64,000 bases of DNA from Pseudomonas typographi (GCF_014694385.1 NZ_JAAOCA010000031.1:1-64000); one strand, 5' to 3'. Counted from the first letter of the stretch, positions 44,926 through 54,469 are shown. Numbers and translations: made by a program. The notes: generated from the sequence alone by a model not told the origin.

Positions 44926-45857
44926 GTACAAGATCGGTGAGCAACCCTGCTTCTATTGTTGTGATTGGTAGCTTGAATATGGATTTAGTGGCCCGCACCG
45001 CACGGCTGCCCCAGCCTGGCGAAACCCTGCACGGTGACAGCTTTGCCACGGTGCCCGGCGGCAAGGGCGCGAATCAGGCCGTGGCCGCTGCGCGGGCAGG
45101 CGCCCAGGTGGCCATGATCGGGCGAGTCGGCGCCGATGCCTATGGCGCGCGTTTGCGCGAGGCATTACGGGGCGACGGTATCGATTGCCAGGGCGTGGGT
45201 GAGGAACATGGTGTGCCCACCGGGGTGGCGATGATCCTGGTCGACCATGCCAGCCAAAACAGCATTGTGATCGTGGCCGGGGGCAATGGCACCTTGGCGC
45301 CCGCCCATATCGACGCCGCCAGCGCACTGCTGGAGGGTTGCGCCGTGGTCGTCTGCCAGCTGGAGGTACCGCAAGAAACGGTTGGCTATGCGCTGGCCAG
45401 GGCCCATGCGCTAGGCAAAACCGTGATCCTCAACCCGGCGCCTGCCAGCCAGTTGCCCAGCGCTTGGTACACGTGGGTGGATTACCTGATACCCAATGAA
45501 AGCGAAGCCCAGGCATTGGCCGCAGTGCCCGCACAGGGCTCGCCTTCAGCAGAGCAGGCGGGCAGGGCGTTGCTGGCCAAAGGGGTGAGGCACGTGTTGC
45601 TGACATTGGGCGGGGAGGGTGTGCTGCACGTGAGCGCTGAGGGTGCCCAGCACTTTCCCGCTTACCCGGTGGCGGCGCGTGACACTACCGCGGCGGGGGA
45701 TACGTTTATTGGCGCCTTCGCAGCCGCGCTGGCTCGCGGCGAGGCACCCGCGGCGGCCATCCATTTTGCCCAGAAGGCAGCAGCGTTGTCGGTCACCCGC
45801 GAGGGTGCGCAACCGTCGATCCCGTATAGGGCCGAAGTACAAGCCTGGAACCCTTGA
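44922..45857 (+). CDS. rbsK: Ribokinase
   Basis: A 311-residue PfkB-family kinase. It has VIGSLNMDLVARTARLPQPGET with the substrate glycine pair TVPGGKGANQAVAAARAG, and the ATP/anion hole in DTTAAGDTFIGAFAAALARGE with the catalytic Asp in AAGD. It phosphorylates ribose to ribose 5-phosphate. It is the last gene of rbsBACRK; the mutarotase gene rbsD is not in the operon. Confidence 0.95.
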   Translation: MSTRSVSNPASIVVIGSLNMDLVARTARLPQPGETLHGDSFATVPGGKGANQAVAAARAGAQVAMIGRVGADAYGARLREALRGDGIDCQGVGEEHGVPTGVAMILVDHASQNSIVIVAGGNGTLAPAHIDAASALLEGCAVVVCQLEVPQETVGYALARAHALGKTVILNPAPASQLPSAWYTWVDYLIPNESEAQALAAVPAQGSPSAEQAGRALLAKGVRHVLLTLGGEGVLHVSAEGAQHFPAYPVAARDTTAAGDTFIGAFAAALARGEAPAAAIHFAQKAAALSVTREGAQPSIPYRAEVQAWNP

Positions 45858-45866
45858 ACCGAGTGA

Positions 45867-46103
45867 TTACGCAGCCGGTACGGGCGGCGTTTCGGCAGGC
45901 TTACCTGCGGCCAGGGGCCAATGTACGTGGGAAAACCGCTCGAACGCTTGGTCGATGAATGTGCGCGCGGCGTCGATACCCAGCTCGCGCACTAACAAGT
46001 CGATGCCGATAATGGCCAGCTCCTCGGGGGTATCGGGGCTGAAGGAGCACTGGCCGTCGAGCCAGCGGGCTTTGATGTCGGCGTCGATCCTCACAGTGGT
46101 CAT
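45867..46103 (-). CDS. Small conserved hypothetical protein
   Basis: A 78-residue soluble protein starting MTTVRIDADIKARWLDGQCSF with AIIGIDLLVRELGIDAARTFIDQAFERFSHVHWPL, probably helical. I do not recognise a family. It converges on rbsK, 10 bases apart. The start ATG 46103 follows a purine-rich AAGAGCCTGCC. Nothing indicates its role. Confidence 0.65.
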   Translation of the reverse strand: MTTVRIDADIKARWLDGQCSFSPDTPEELAIIGIDLLVRELGIDAARTFIDQAFERFSHVHWPLAAGKPAETPPVPAA

Positions 46104-46329
46104 GGTGGCAGGCTCTTGGGGGGGAGCGCTTAGTTAAGCATGGCTGCGGCCGCTGCGCACCCACACTTGAGGCCTAAACGACGGAGTGAACACCCCCAGC
46201 GCTGGCGACACATCAAGACACAACTATTCACGTGCGTCGCCGTTACGCTTTGGCAGACTTCCCGCCTTTGCAACCTCCGAGGCAGGTTATGGTCGCAAGC
46301 ACGTTGATCCCAAAGGAAAAGGAGGCTTC

Positions 46330-46659
46330 ATGCCATTCAAACAACTGAGTGGGTTGGCCATCGTGGCCACCACTCTGATCGCCGGTTGCGCCAGCAGCGG
46401 CCACGATGATTCCCCAGCAGCAGCGCCGGCTGCCAACGCCGTGGTGGCCAACGATGGGCGCTGCCACGCCGAGGCGGCGCAATTTGCTGTAGGCCAAGCG
46501 GGCAGCCCAAGCTTGCTCGACCAGGCCCGGCAGCAGTCTGGCTCGCAGGTGGCACGGGTACTTCGCCCCACCGATATGATCCCTATGGACTACCGCTCTG
46601 ACCGGTTGAGCTTGTACGTAGACGAAACCGGCAAGGTCACGCGCGCCAGCTGCGGCTGA
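46330..46659 (+). CDS. Lipoprotein of the I78 peptidase-inhibitor family
   Basis: A 109-residue lipoprotein. The signal peptide MPFKQLSGLAIVATTLIAGC has the lipobox IAGC. The mature part ends in ARVLRPTDMIPMDYRSDRLSLYVDETGKVTRASCG, the conserved C-terminal half of I78 inhibitors (ARxLRP.. DYR..RLN..D..G.I.R..CG). The family inhibits serine peptidases and is like the Aspergillus elastase inhibitor AFUEI. AAAGGAGG precedes ATG 46330 at good spacing. Confidence 0.85.
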   Translation: MPFKQLSGLAIVATTLIAGCASSGHDDSPAAAPAANAVVANDGRCHAEAAQFAVGQAGSPSLLDQARQQSGSQVARVLRPTDMIPMDYRSDRLSLYVDETGKVTRASCG

Positions 46660-46703
46660 TCGCGCGACGAACCGGGGGCATTGTGGGTGCCCCTATGGCC
46701 AGG

Positions 46704-49529
46704 TTAGCCGGCAACGAGCACGCGGATCGCTTCCAGGCGCAATGCGGCTTTTTCCAGCATCGCCAAGCCCTTTTCGCGCTGCTCGCGCAGCGCTTGGATT
46801 TCACTGTCCCGCACGCTGGGGTTTACCGCTTGCAGTGCGGTGAGGCGCGCCAGTTCTTCGTCGAGCTCTGCGCTAAGGCGCTGCTGTGCCTCGCTCACCC
46901 GCTCGGCATGGCGCGGCGCAACCTTGGCCTCGCTGGCGGCGATGCGTGGCGACAGTGCATCGCGCTGGGCCTGGATGAATTTATTGGCGCTGGCCTTAGG
47001 CACGGTTTCCAATTGGTCGTTAAGGGTGTCGAAGCTTACCCGCGCAGCCAGGTCGTTGCCGTTGGCATCGAGCAGGCAACGCAGCGCCAGCGGTGGCAGG
47101 TAGCGCGCCAGTTGCAGGTTGCGCGGTGCAACCACCTCACTCACATACAGCAGCTCTAGCAACACGGTGCCAGGCTTGAGTGCCTTGTTTTTGATCAGTG
47201 CCACCGCGGTGTTACCCATGGAGCCGGCCAGCACCAAGTCCATGCCGCCCTGGACCATGGGGTGTTCCCAGGTCAAGAACTGCATGTCTTCCCGTGACAA
47301 CGCCTGCAGCCGGTCGTAGGTGATGGTCACGCCCTCGTCGTCGCCGAGCGGGAAGCTGGCGTCGAGCATTTTTTCGCTGGGCCTGAGGATCAGTGCGTTT
47401 TCCGAATGGTCTTCGCTGTCGATGCCAAAGGCATCGAACAAGGTTTCCATGTAGATCGGCAGGGTGTATTGGTCGTCTTGCTCCTCGATCGCGGCCACCA
47501 GCGCCTTGCCTTCGCCGCCGCCGTTGGAGTTGAGCTCCAGCAGCCGGTCACGGCCGCTGTGCAGCTCGGTTTCCAAGTGCTCACGCGCAGCACGCGCTTC
47601 GGCCACCAGGGTACTGAAGGCATCGTCATCGTCGCTGCTCAGTAGGCTTAGCAGGCGTGCGCCGAAGGTGTGCTGTAGCGCGCTGCCGGTCGGGCAAGTG
47701 GCCAGGAAGGCATTGAGCGCCTCGTGATACCAGCGGAACAGGCGTGCCTGCGGTGTGCCTTCCAGGTAGGGCGCATGCAGCTCGATGGTATGTTTTTGCC
47801 CGATCCGATCGAGGCGGCCAATGCGTTGCTCGAGCAGGTCGGGGTGCGACGGCAGGTCGAACAGCACCAAGTGGTGGGCGAATTGGAAGTTGCGGCCTTC
47901 AGAACCGATCTCCGAGCAGATCAGCACTTGCGCGCCGTATTCTTCGTCGGCGAAATAAGCCGCGGCGCGATCGCGCTCCAGGATGCTCATGCCCTCGTGA
48001 AAGGTGGTGGCCGGTATCCCCGAGCGCACCCGTAGGGCGTCTTCGAGGTCCATCGCGGTTTCGGCGTGGGCGCAGATCACCAATACCTTGACCTTCTTGA
48101 GCCTCTTCAAGGCGTCGATCAACCACTGCACGCGTGGGTCGAAGCGCCACCAGCGGTCTTCGTCTCCCTCGGCCTGCCAGGCGGTGTCTGGGTAAAGTTC
48201 GGCGCCCTGGCCCTGATACTGCGGCGGGTTGGGCAGCGGGTAGGGGTGCAACGTGCGCCCTGGGAAGCCCTGCACGGCGGCGCGGGTGTTGCGGAACAAC
48301 ACGCGGCCGGTGCCGTGGCGGTCGAGCAGTTCGCGCACCAAGCGGGCCTTGGCCTCCTGGTCACCCGTTTGCACGGCGCCGATCAAGGTTTCGCCGGCTT
48401 CACCCAAAAAGCCACGGATGGTTGCCAGCGCTTCGGGCGCGGGTGTGGCATGGTCGAGCAGTTGCTGTACCGCCTCGGCCACCGGGCGGTAATGCTCGCT
48501 TTCCGCGCGAAACGCTGGCAGGTCGTGGAAACGGTTCGGGTCGAGCAAGCGCAGGCGGGCGAAGTGGCTGTCCAGGCCCAATTGTTCAGGGGTGGCGGTG
48601 AGCAACAATACGCCAGGGATCACTTCGGCGAGTTGTTCGACCAAGGCGTATTCGGCACTGGCCTGTTCCGGGTGCCAGACCAGATGGTGGGCTTCATCGA
48701 CCACGAGCAGGTCCCACCCGGCGGCGAACAGCGCGTCCTGGGCTTTTTCCGCATGCTTGAGCCAGTCGATCGACACCAGGGCCAGTTGCGCATCCTCGAA
48801 CGGGTTGCTGGCGTCGCTTTCGGCGAAGCGTTCGGCGTCGAACAGTGCAACCTGCAAGTTGAAGCGCCGGCGCATTTCCACCAGCCATTGGTGCTGGAGG
48901 TTTTCTGGCACCAGGATCAACACGCGGCTGGCGCGGCCATTGAGCAATTGGCGATGGATGACCATGCCCGCCTCGATGGTTTTGCCCAGGCCCACTTCGT
49001 CGGCCAGCAACACCCGTGGGGCAATGCGGTCGGCCACTTCGCGGGCAATGTGTAATTGGTGGGGGATCGGTTGTACACGCGCCCCGCCCAGGCCCCACAA
49101 CGATGACTGCACGTTGCGGCTGGTGTGCTGCAGGGTGTTGTAACGCAACGCGAACCAGTTCAGTGGGTCGATCTGGCCGGCGAACAAACGGTCGCTGGGC
49201 AGGCGGAACTGGATGAAATTCGACAACTGCGTCTCGGGCAGCACCACCGTCTCGTTGTGGGTATTCAGGCCGTGGTACACCAGCAGCCCGTCGGCATCCT
49301 CGACCTCGCGTACGGTGAGCTTCCAGCCCTCGAAATGGGTGATCACATCGCCAGGCGAAAAGCGCACGCGGGTCAGCGGGGCGCTGCGCAACGCGTATTG
49401 GCGTGTGTCACCGGTGGCTGGGTAAAGCACGGTCAACAAGCGGCCGTCTTGGGTCAATACCGTTCCCAGCCCCAGTTCCGCCTCGCTGTCGCTGATCCAG
49501 CGTTGCCCCGCTTGATACTGCTGCGCCAT
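46704..49529 (-). CDS. rapA: RNA polymerase-associated SNF2-type ATPase RapA
   Basis: A 941-residue protein, close to the family's ~950-970. The N-terminal Tudor-like region starts MAQQYQAGQRWISDSEAELGLGTV. The SNF2 motor has motif I LADEVGLGKTIEAGMV, motif II VVDEAHHL, and helicase C-terminal motifs SEGRNFQFAHHLVLFDLP and QRIGRLDRIGQKH. RapA recycles stalled RNA polymerase. It is transcribed alone; the following gene at 49689 is divergent. Confidence 0.97.
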   Translation of the reverse strand: MAQQYQAGQRWISDSEAELGLGTVLTQDGRLLTVLYPATGDTRQYALRSAPLTRVRFSPGDVITHFEGWKLTVREVEDADGLLVYHGLNTHNETVVLPETQLSNFIQFRLPSDRLFAGQIDPLNWFALRYNTLQHTSRNVQSSLWGLGGARVQPIPHQLHIAREVADRIAPRVLLADEVGLGKTIEAGMVIHRQLLNGRASRVLILVPENLQHQWLVEMRRRFNLQVALFDAERFAESDASNPFEDAQLALVSIDWLKHAEKAQDALFAAGWDLLVVDEAHHLVWHPEQASAEYALVEQLAEVIPGVLLLTATPEQLGLDSHFARLRLLDPNRFHDLPAFRAESEHYRPVAEAVQQLLDHATPAPEALATIRGFLGEAGETLIGAVQTGDQEAKARLVRELLDRHGTGRVLFRNTRAAVQGFPGRTLHPYPLPNPPQYQGQGAELYPDTAWQAEGDEDRWWRFDPRVQWLIDALKRLKKVKVLVICAHAETAMDLEDALRVRSGIPATTFHEGMSILERDRAAAYFADEEYGAQVLICSEIGSEGRNFQFAHHLVLFDLPSHPDLLEQRIGRLDRIGQKHTIELHAPYLEGTPQARLFRWYHEALNAFLATCPTGSALQHTFGARLLSLLSSDDDDAFSTLVAEARAAREHLETELHSGRDRLLELNSNGGGEGKALVAAIEEQDDQYTLPIYMETLFDAFGIDSEDHSENALILRPSEKMLDASFPLGDDEGVTITYDRLQALSREDMQFLTWEHPMVQGGMDLVLAGSMGNTAVALIKNKALKPGTVLLELLYVSEVVAPRNLQLARYLPPLALRCLLDANGNDLAARVSFDTLNDQLETVPKASANKFIQAQRDALSPRIAASEAKVAPRHAERVSEAQQRLSAELDEELARLTALQAVNPSVRDSEIQALREQREKGLAMLEKAALRLEAIRVLVAG

Positions 49530-49688
49530 GCCTGCCTTACTCCGCCTGCGAAAAAGGCCAGGATTCTAGCGTAAAACCGCGCTGGGCGCTCGTCCCGCTG
49601 TCCGTTTGCAAAACCGCGCCGGTGCGGCAGAATGCCTCAAATTGCCGCGCCGCCGGCCGATAGACTGGCGATAAGAGGACCTACGCCC

Positions 49689-50006
49689 ATGCTCGCGCCT
49701 ATCACCCCAGTGGTTCACGTACCGATTAACCCGCAATTGGACCCGGCCAAGCCGACCCCGGACATCCCGCCCGTGGCAGCCTCCCAAGCTGTATCTGGCG
49801 ACAACCAGGTCGACCTGCGCCAGCCTGAACAGCAAGACGGCGCCCTGCTGCGTGACGAACAGCGCCGCCGCCAGCGCCATAGTGGGGCGCCGACGGAACC
49901 CTTGGTGCTGCCCGGCGAGGAACTCAACGCTGACGACACCGTACCGGCGGTGGCGTTGGTCGAAGGTGAGGAACGCCAGGGGCAGTGGATCGACCTGAAG
50001 GTCTGA
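49689..50006 (+). CDS. Conserved hypothetical acidic protein
   Basis: A 105-residue protein rich in Pro, Asp and Glu (MLAPITPVVHVPINPQLDPAK, then RDEQRRRQRH, ending QWIDLKV). It has low complexity and no known domain, so it is likely disordered. AGAGGA precedes ATG 49689, better than the frame to 49632. It stands before the small basic protein at 50043 and may be read with it. Confidence 0.6.
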   Translation: MLAPITPVVHVPINPQLDPAKPTPDIPPVAASQAVSGDNQVDLRQPEQQDGALLRDEQRRRQRHSGAPTEPLVLPGEELNADDTVPAVALVEGEERQGQWIDLKV

Positions 50007-50042
50007 AGCTGGCATGATGGTGGCTTCCAAGCGACTCGGCGC

Positions 50043-50207
50043 ATGGCCATGGCCCAGGACGACACCCTGATTGATTTCTCCCGTGAACGCGCCAAGCGCG
50101 TGCACAACCTCAACGACAAACGTTTGAATGATCTGCGCCAAGCCTTCGAGCAGGCGTTGCCGTTGCCCGGCAAGAAAAAGCCAAAGAAGAAACCGAAAAA
50201 GCGTTGA
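50043..50207 (+). CDS. Small basic protein, 54 residues, with lysine-rich tail
   Basis: A short gene outside usual size limits. It begins MAMAQDDTLIDFSRERAKRVHNL, has an amphipathic helix (NDKRLNDLRQAFEQALPLPG), and ends in KKKPKKKPKKR. A strong intrinsic terminator follows at 50299. The amino-acid pattern, clean ends and terminator support a real gene. A basic tail suggests nucleic-acid or ribosome contact. The second ATG at 50049 could be the start. Confidence 0.65.
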   Translation: MAMAQDDTLIDFSRERAKRVHNLNDKRLNDLRQAFEQALPLPGKKKPKKKPKKR

Positions 50208-50542
50208 TCCACATCAAGGCGGGCCGCGCCACAGCCTGTAAATTGGTGCCCATCGAGACAGCGCGCAAGCGCAGTCCTCGGGCACGCAAGGCACTTATGG
50301 CGGCTTCGGCCGCCCTTTTTTTTGCTTGGTGCTTCAGGTTCTCCCAACGCCTGCGTTACCTTCCTTCGCGGCCCGGCACCCTCGTTTTCGCCCTTCTGAA
50401 TGCTCATTTGTAGCGGTGGCCACCTCGCAGCCATGCCATTCGCTCAAGTGCACCTTCCCAACCGAATGCTTGTGTACAATCGCCGCACCAGGCGGCTAAG
50501 TGTTCTAGCCGTAAGCAGCCGGTTACGACAGCGAAGGAAAAC
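50208..50542. other. Gap with terminator and a probable promoter
   Basis: It holds the terminator at 50299-50323. A TACAAT -10-like hexamer near 50475 in TTGTGTACAATCG could drive the gene at 50543. No gene is seen. Confidence 0.45.
50299..50323 (+). terminator. Strong intrinsic terminator
   Basis: Stem GGCGGC, tetraloop TTCG, GCCGCC, one C, then eight Ts. It ends the unit containing 49689-50006 and 50043-50207. Confidence 0.9.
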
Positions 50543-51487
50543 ATGAGGATCACGCTTTTATGCAGGGATACGGGTGGTTACCTGGGCAAGCTCAGCGCCC
50601 ACTTGGAGGCCACTGATGAAGTCACGTTCATCGACGTGCTTGCCGACCTTCAACTGCCGGCCTTCTTGCGTGGCAAGCTTCGCGCCGTGGTCAAACGCCA
50701 TCTAAGCGCGCGCCGAGCACTGAAGCTGCTCAAGGCCGCAGCGCCCCATGAACGGTTGTTGATCGTCAACCCCGGCCAATTGGATAAGCGCCTGGTCGAT
50801 GCCGCCCTGGCGCAGGCCCAGGTAAAAGTGGCTTACCTGTGCGATGGCATCGACCGGCTGAACATGCCGGTACACGCGTTGCAGCCATTTGACCGGGTGT
50901 ACACCTTCGATGCCTATGATGCTCAGCAATATGGCTTGCGCAAGTTACATAACTTTATCTATGAAGACCGCCGTGGCTGGCCCACCAGCGACACGTACTC
51001 GGCCTTCATCGTCATGGCGGGCAAGGACCGCCTTCCACAGCTTGAGGGCATTGCCCAGGCGCTGGACGCTGCCGGCCATGGTCACTTCAAGTTTTTGGTA
51101 CAGGGCAAGCCACGTGAGGGGTTACACCCTAACATCGAGTTTTTCAAGGCACGCTTATCACTGGATGACGTAAGCCAATGGCTGCGCGAATCCACGGTGC
51201 TGGTCGATATCGTGAGGCCAGGGCACACCGGGTTGAGCTTCCGGTTTTTTGAAGCACTGCTGTATGGCAAAAAAATCATCACCAACAACCTTTCCGTGCG
51301 CAATTATGACTTTTATAACCCGGCCAATATTCTGGTACTCAATGCCGAAGCGGTAAATATCCCGCTTGAATTTCTGGAAACGGCCTATGTGCCCGTAGCC
51401 GCACACATCGTTGAACGTTACAGCATGCACGCATGGGCAAGCGAAGTGTTCGCGCCCTGGGGGACGGCTGATGCTGGCACACGTTAG
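50543..51487 (+). CDS. Glycosyltransferase-like protein of unknown substrate
   Basis: A 314-residue cytoplasmic protein. GT-B-like segments include SAFIVMAGKDRLPQLEGIAQAL, HFKFLVQGKP and DIVRPGHTGLSFRFFEALLYGKKIITNN, the last resembling donor-binding loops of surface-glycan transferases (CgeB-like). The N-terminal half is RITLLCRDTGGYLGKL. GAAGGAAAAC gives a good ribosome site. Family identity is not firm. Confidence 0.6.
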   Translation: MRITLLCRDTGGYLGKLSAHLEATDEVTFIDVLADLQLPAFLRGKLRAVVKRHLSARRALKLLKAAAPHERLLIVNPGQLDKRLVDAALAQAQVKVAYLCDGIDRLNMPVHALQPFDRVYTFDAYDAQQYGLRKLHNFIYEDRRGWPTSDTYSAFIVMAGKDRLPQLEGIAQALDAAGHGHFKFLVQGKPREGLHPNIEFFKARLSLDDVSQWLRESTVLVDIVRPGHTGLSFRFFEALLYGKKIITNNLSVRNYDFYNPANILVLNAEAVNIPLEFLETAYVPVAAHIVERYSMHAWASEVFAPWGTADAGTR

Positions 51488-51587
51488 CCGGCGCGCTGGC
51501 TGGCATAGGTGTGTGACATGACGCTTCATAGAGATGGTACGCGCAGTGTTGGCTTCGGGCCGTTTCGACCTTGATCGGAGCTTGACC

Positions 51588-51971
51588 ATGAAGTACTGGA
51601 TGCTCGGCCTGCTCGCTCTGCTAAGCGTGGCCGGCTGCGAGCAAAAGGCCCAAGGCCCCGCCACCGCTGATGCGACCAATGGCCAAAAGCTTTTCGTTCG
51701 CCTGTGCGGTGGCTGCCACAAGGCCGGGCCCGATGCGCGCAACAGCTTCGGCCCGCGCCTCGATGGCGTGATAGGCCGCCAGGCTGGGAGCCTGGCTGAT
51801 TACGCCTATTCCCCCGCCATGAAACAGGCGGGTTTCACCTGGACCGACGCTAAACTACGCCAGTACCTGGGCAAGCCCGGTGATGTGGTACCTGGTACAA
51901 AGATGTATTTCTGGGGGCTCAGTGACCCAGCGCAGTTCGCTGATTTGCTGGCATATCTAAAAAGCCAGTAG
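51588..51971 (+). CDS. Class I cytochrome c lipoprotein
   Basis: A 127-residue lipoprotein. MKYWMLGLLALLSVAGC has the lipobox VAGC. The mature domain has CGGCH heme attachment and the methionine ligand in GTKMYFWGL, with RNSFGPRLDGVIGRQAG typical of small soluble cytochromes c. It should carry electrons in the periplasm while anchored to a membrane. The start ATG 51588 is chosen for the signal peptide. It precedes another lipoprotein gene on the same strand. Confidence 0.9.
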   Translation: MKYWMLGLLALLSVAGCEQKAQGPATADATNGQKLFVRLCGGCHKAGPDARNSFGPRLDGVIGRQAGSLADYAYSPAMKQAGFTWTDAKLRQYLGKPGDVVPGTKMYFWGLSDPAQFADLLAYLKSQ

Positions 51972-52062
51972 GTGAACCACGCTACGCCGTTATCGCGCGC
52001 GGCGCCTACCGGCTGTTTATGCCCGTATGCTACCGTGGCGCCTTTTGCCTGGAGCCTTACTG

Positions 52063-52737
52063 ATGCGTTACGCCCGTTCATGGCTGCTCGCCGCCATGTT
52101 GCCGTTGTTTGCCGGTTGCCAGGCGCTCGATTTCTCTGGCCCCCAAGGGCCGCAGGCTCTGAGCGGGCAAACCCGCATGCAGGGCAGCCTGACGGCCGAA
52201 GGTGGGCATTTGATTTTCACCCCTTGCGACTCGCCGCGCACGTTTATCGTGACCGACAACGGCGATACCGGCATTTTGCAGGAAGCGACCACGCTGGCGA
52301 GCCTGAATCGGCCACTGTACGCCGACCTGCGTGGGCGCTTTGATGGCAACCCGGTGGAGGGCCAGCCCGGGCAACTGAACCTGCAAACGCTCTACCGTGT
52401 GGAAAGCGCGCTGAAGGCGTGTGAAGACCAGAATTACAAGCTGATGCAATTTTATGCCGACGGCCATGGGCCGAGCTGGGTCGCGCGGGTGAATGCCCAG
52501 GGATTGCTGATCGAACGCGAAGGCCAGCCGCCGTTGGCGGTACCGTTCGTCGAGGAGCAGGCGCCCGGCGGGGGCGTGAGCCTGAGCAGCGATGCCAATC
52601 ATCAGCACATCCAGCTGTGGCTAGCACCGCAGCGTTGCGAGAGCGGCCCGCGGGTGAGCTTTTTCGCCGCAGAGCTGCGGATAGACGAGCAGGTGCTGCG
52701 TGGTTGCGGTTATCCGGGCGGGGCCCGCGAACAGTGA
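52063..52737 (+). CDS. Lipoprotein of COG3650 type
   Basis: A 224-residue lipoprotein (MRYARSWLLAAMLPLFAGC, lipobox FAGC). It has TFIVTDNGD, PLYADLRGRFDG, and a C-terminal CGYPGG. Pseudomonas lipoproteins with this layout are called COG3650 family and often contain META/HslJ-like repeats; function unknown. GGAG lies before ATG 52063, better than the frame to 52027. Confidence 0.75.
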   Translation: MRYARSWLLAAMLPLFAGCQALDFSGPQGPQALSGQTRMQGSLTAEGGHLIFTPCDSPRTFIVTDNGDTGILQEATTLASLNRPLYADLRGRFDGNPVEGQPGQLNLQTLYRVESALKACEDQNYKLMQFYADGHGPSWVARVNAQGLLIEREGQPPLAVPFVEEQAPGGGVSLSSDANHQHIQLWLAPQRCESGPRVSFFAAELRIDEQVLRGCGYPGGAREQ

Positions 52738-52762
52738 TCGCGTTCTGCGTTATAAGCTTGCG

Positions 52763-52768
52763 TATAAT
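52763..52768 (+). promoter_or_regulatory. Consensus -10 box before the FAD protein gene
   Basis: A perfect TATAAT lies 43 bases before ATG 52811. The -35 region (GCGTTC, 17 bases away) is weak. Sigma70 promoter likely. Confidence 0.45.
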
Positions 52769-52810
52769 CGCGCCCTCGCTTTCGCCGCCGTAGAGTCCTT
52801 GGACGTTGTT

Positions 52811-54418
52811 ATGTTAAGAATCACCGAACTGAAATTACCGCTGGACCACCCTGACGAAGCCCTGCGTGCGGCGCTGGTGGCGCGCTTGGGCATCGCTGAG
52901 GGGGAGCTCACCGGTTTTACCGTGTTCAAACGCAGCTACGACGCGCGCAAGAAGAACAGCGAAATGTTGTTCATCTATACCCTGGACTTCAGCGTGCGCG
53001 ACGAAGCCGCGCTGTTGGCGCGCCTGGCCAGCGATTCGCGGGTGGGCCCGGCACCGGACCTCACCTACAGGTTCATCGGCCACGCCAGCACACCGTTGCC
53101 GGAGCGGCCGTTAGTGGTGGGCTTCGGCCCCTGCGGCATATTCGCGGCGCTGACCTTGGCGCAGATGGGCTTGCGCCCGATCGTGCTCGAGCGAGGCAAG
53201 GAAGTGCGCCAGCGCACCCAAGACACCTGGGGCCTGTGGCGCAAGCGGGTGCTTAACCCGGAATCTAACGTACAGTTCGGCGAGGGCGGGGCCGGTACGT
53301 TCTCCGACGGCAAGCTCTATAGCCAAATCAAAGACCCGCACCACCACGGCCGCAAGGTGCTGGAAGAGTTCGTCAAGGCCGGCGCCCCCGAAGAAATCCT
53401 TTACGTGAACAAGCCGCACATCGGCACCTTTCGGCTGACCAGCATGGTCGAGCAGATGCGCGCCGATATCCTCGCCTTGGGCGGCGAGATTCGCTTCCAG
53501 CATAAAGTCGTCGACCTGTTGACCGATGGCGATCAACTCGAAGGCGTGGTGCTTGAAGGCGGCGAATCGCTGCGCTCGCGGCACGTGGTGCTGGCCCTCG
53601 GCCACAGTGCCCGCGACACGTTCCGTATGCTTCATGGCCGCGGCGTGTACTTGGAAGCCAAGCCGTTCTCGGTGGGTTTTCGTATCGAGCACCCGCAGTC
53701 GGTGATCGACAAGGCGCGCTTGGGCAAATACGCCGGCCACCCGAAACTGGGTGCGGCAGATTACAAGTTGGTGCACCACGCCAGCAACGGCCGCTCGGTA
53801 TACAGCTTTTGCATGTGCCCCGGCGGCACGGTGGTGGCGGCCACCAGCGAGCCGAACCGGGTGGTGACCAATGGCATGAGCCAATATTCGCGTAACGAGC
53901 GAAACGCCAACTCAGGCCTGGTGGTAGGCATCGACCCCGAACGTGACTACCCGGGCCACCCATTAGCCGGTATCGAATTGCAGGAGCGCCTGGAGGCGGC
54001 CGCCTATGTGCTGGGGGGCAGCAACTACCAGGCACCGGCGCAACTGGTGGGCGATTTCCTCGCCGGCAAGCCGTCTACCACTTTGGGCAGCGTGGAACCT
54101 TCTTATAAGCCGGGCGTGACCCTTGGCGATTTGGCTGTGTCGCTGCCGGCATTCGCCATCGAGGCGATCCGCGAAGCGCTGCCGGCCTTCGAACGGCAAA
54201 TGCGCGGTTACGCGATGCACGATGCCGTACTCACCGGGCTGGAAACCCGCACTTCGTCGCCGGTACGCATCACCCGTGGGCAGAACTTACAAAGCCTGAA
54301 CCTCAAGGGTTTGTTTCCGGCGGGTGAGGGGGCCGGTTACGCCGGTGGGATACTCTCGGCGGGGGTCGATGGTATCCGCGTGGCCGAAGCCGTGGGCCGC
54401 TCGATGTTGGGGGTGTAA
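52811..54418 (+). CDS. NAD(P)/FAD-dependent dehydrogenase (COG2509)
   Basis: A 535-residue flavoprotein. Residues 1-95 form a small N-terminal domain (MLRITELKLPLDHPDEAL), and then VVGFGPCGIFAALTLAQMGLRPIVLERG is the FAD Rossmann motif. FGEGGAGTFSDGKLYS and GRFRLTSMV-like segments follow, and GAGYAGGILSAGVDGIRVAEAVG at the C-terminus closes the FAD site. The family is widespread and uncharacterised. It stands alone between a TATAAT promoter and a bidirectional terminator. Confidence 0.88.
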   Translation: MLRITELKLPLDHPDEALRAALVARLGIAEGELTGFTVFKRSYDARKKNSEMLFIYTLDFSVRDEAALLARLASDSRVGPAPDLTYRFIGHASTPLPERPLVVGFGPCGIFAALTLAQMGLRPIVLERGKEVRQRTQDTWGLWRKRVLNPESNVQFGEGGAGTFSDGKLYSQIKDPHHHGRKVLEEFVKAGAPEEILYVNKPHIGTFRLTSMVEQMRADILALGGEIRFQHKVVDLLTDGDQLEGVVLEGGESLRSRHVVLALGHSARDTFRMLHGRGVYLEAKPFSVGFRIEHPQSVIDKARLGKYAGHPKLGAADYKLVHHASNGRSVYSFCMCPGGTVVAATSEPNRVVTNGMSQYSRNERNANSGLVVGIDPERDYPGHPLAGIELQERLEAAAYVLGGSNYQAPAQLVGDFLAGKPSTTLGSVEPSYKPGVTLGDLAVSLPAFAIEAIREALPAFERQMRGYAMHDAVLTGLETRTSSPVRITRGQNLQSLNLKGLFPAGEGAGYAGGILSAGVDGIRVAEAVGRSMLGV

Positions 54419-54426
54419 CGCATAAC

Positions 54427-54455
54427 AAAAAATCCCGCCGAGGCGGGATTTTTTG
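54427..54455. terminator. Bidirectional terminator
   Basis: A-run, TCCCGCC, short loop, GGCGGGA, T-run between two convergent genes. It serves both. Confidence 0.9.
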
Positions 54456-54469
54456 TTCAGCAGCGAAGC

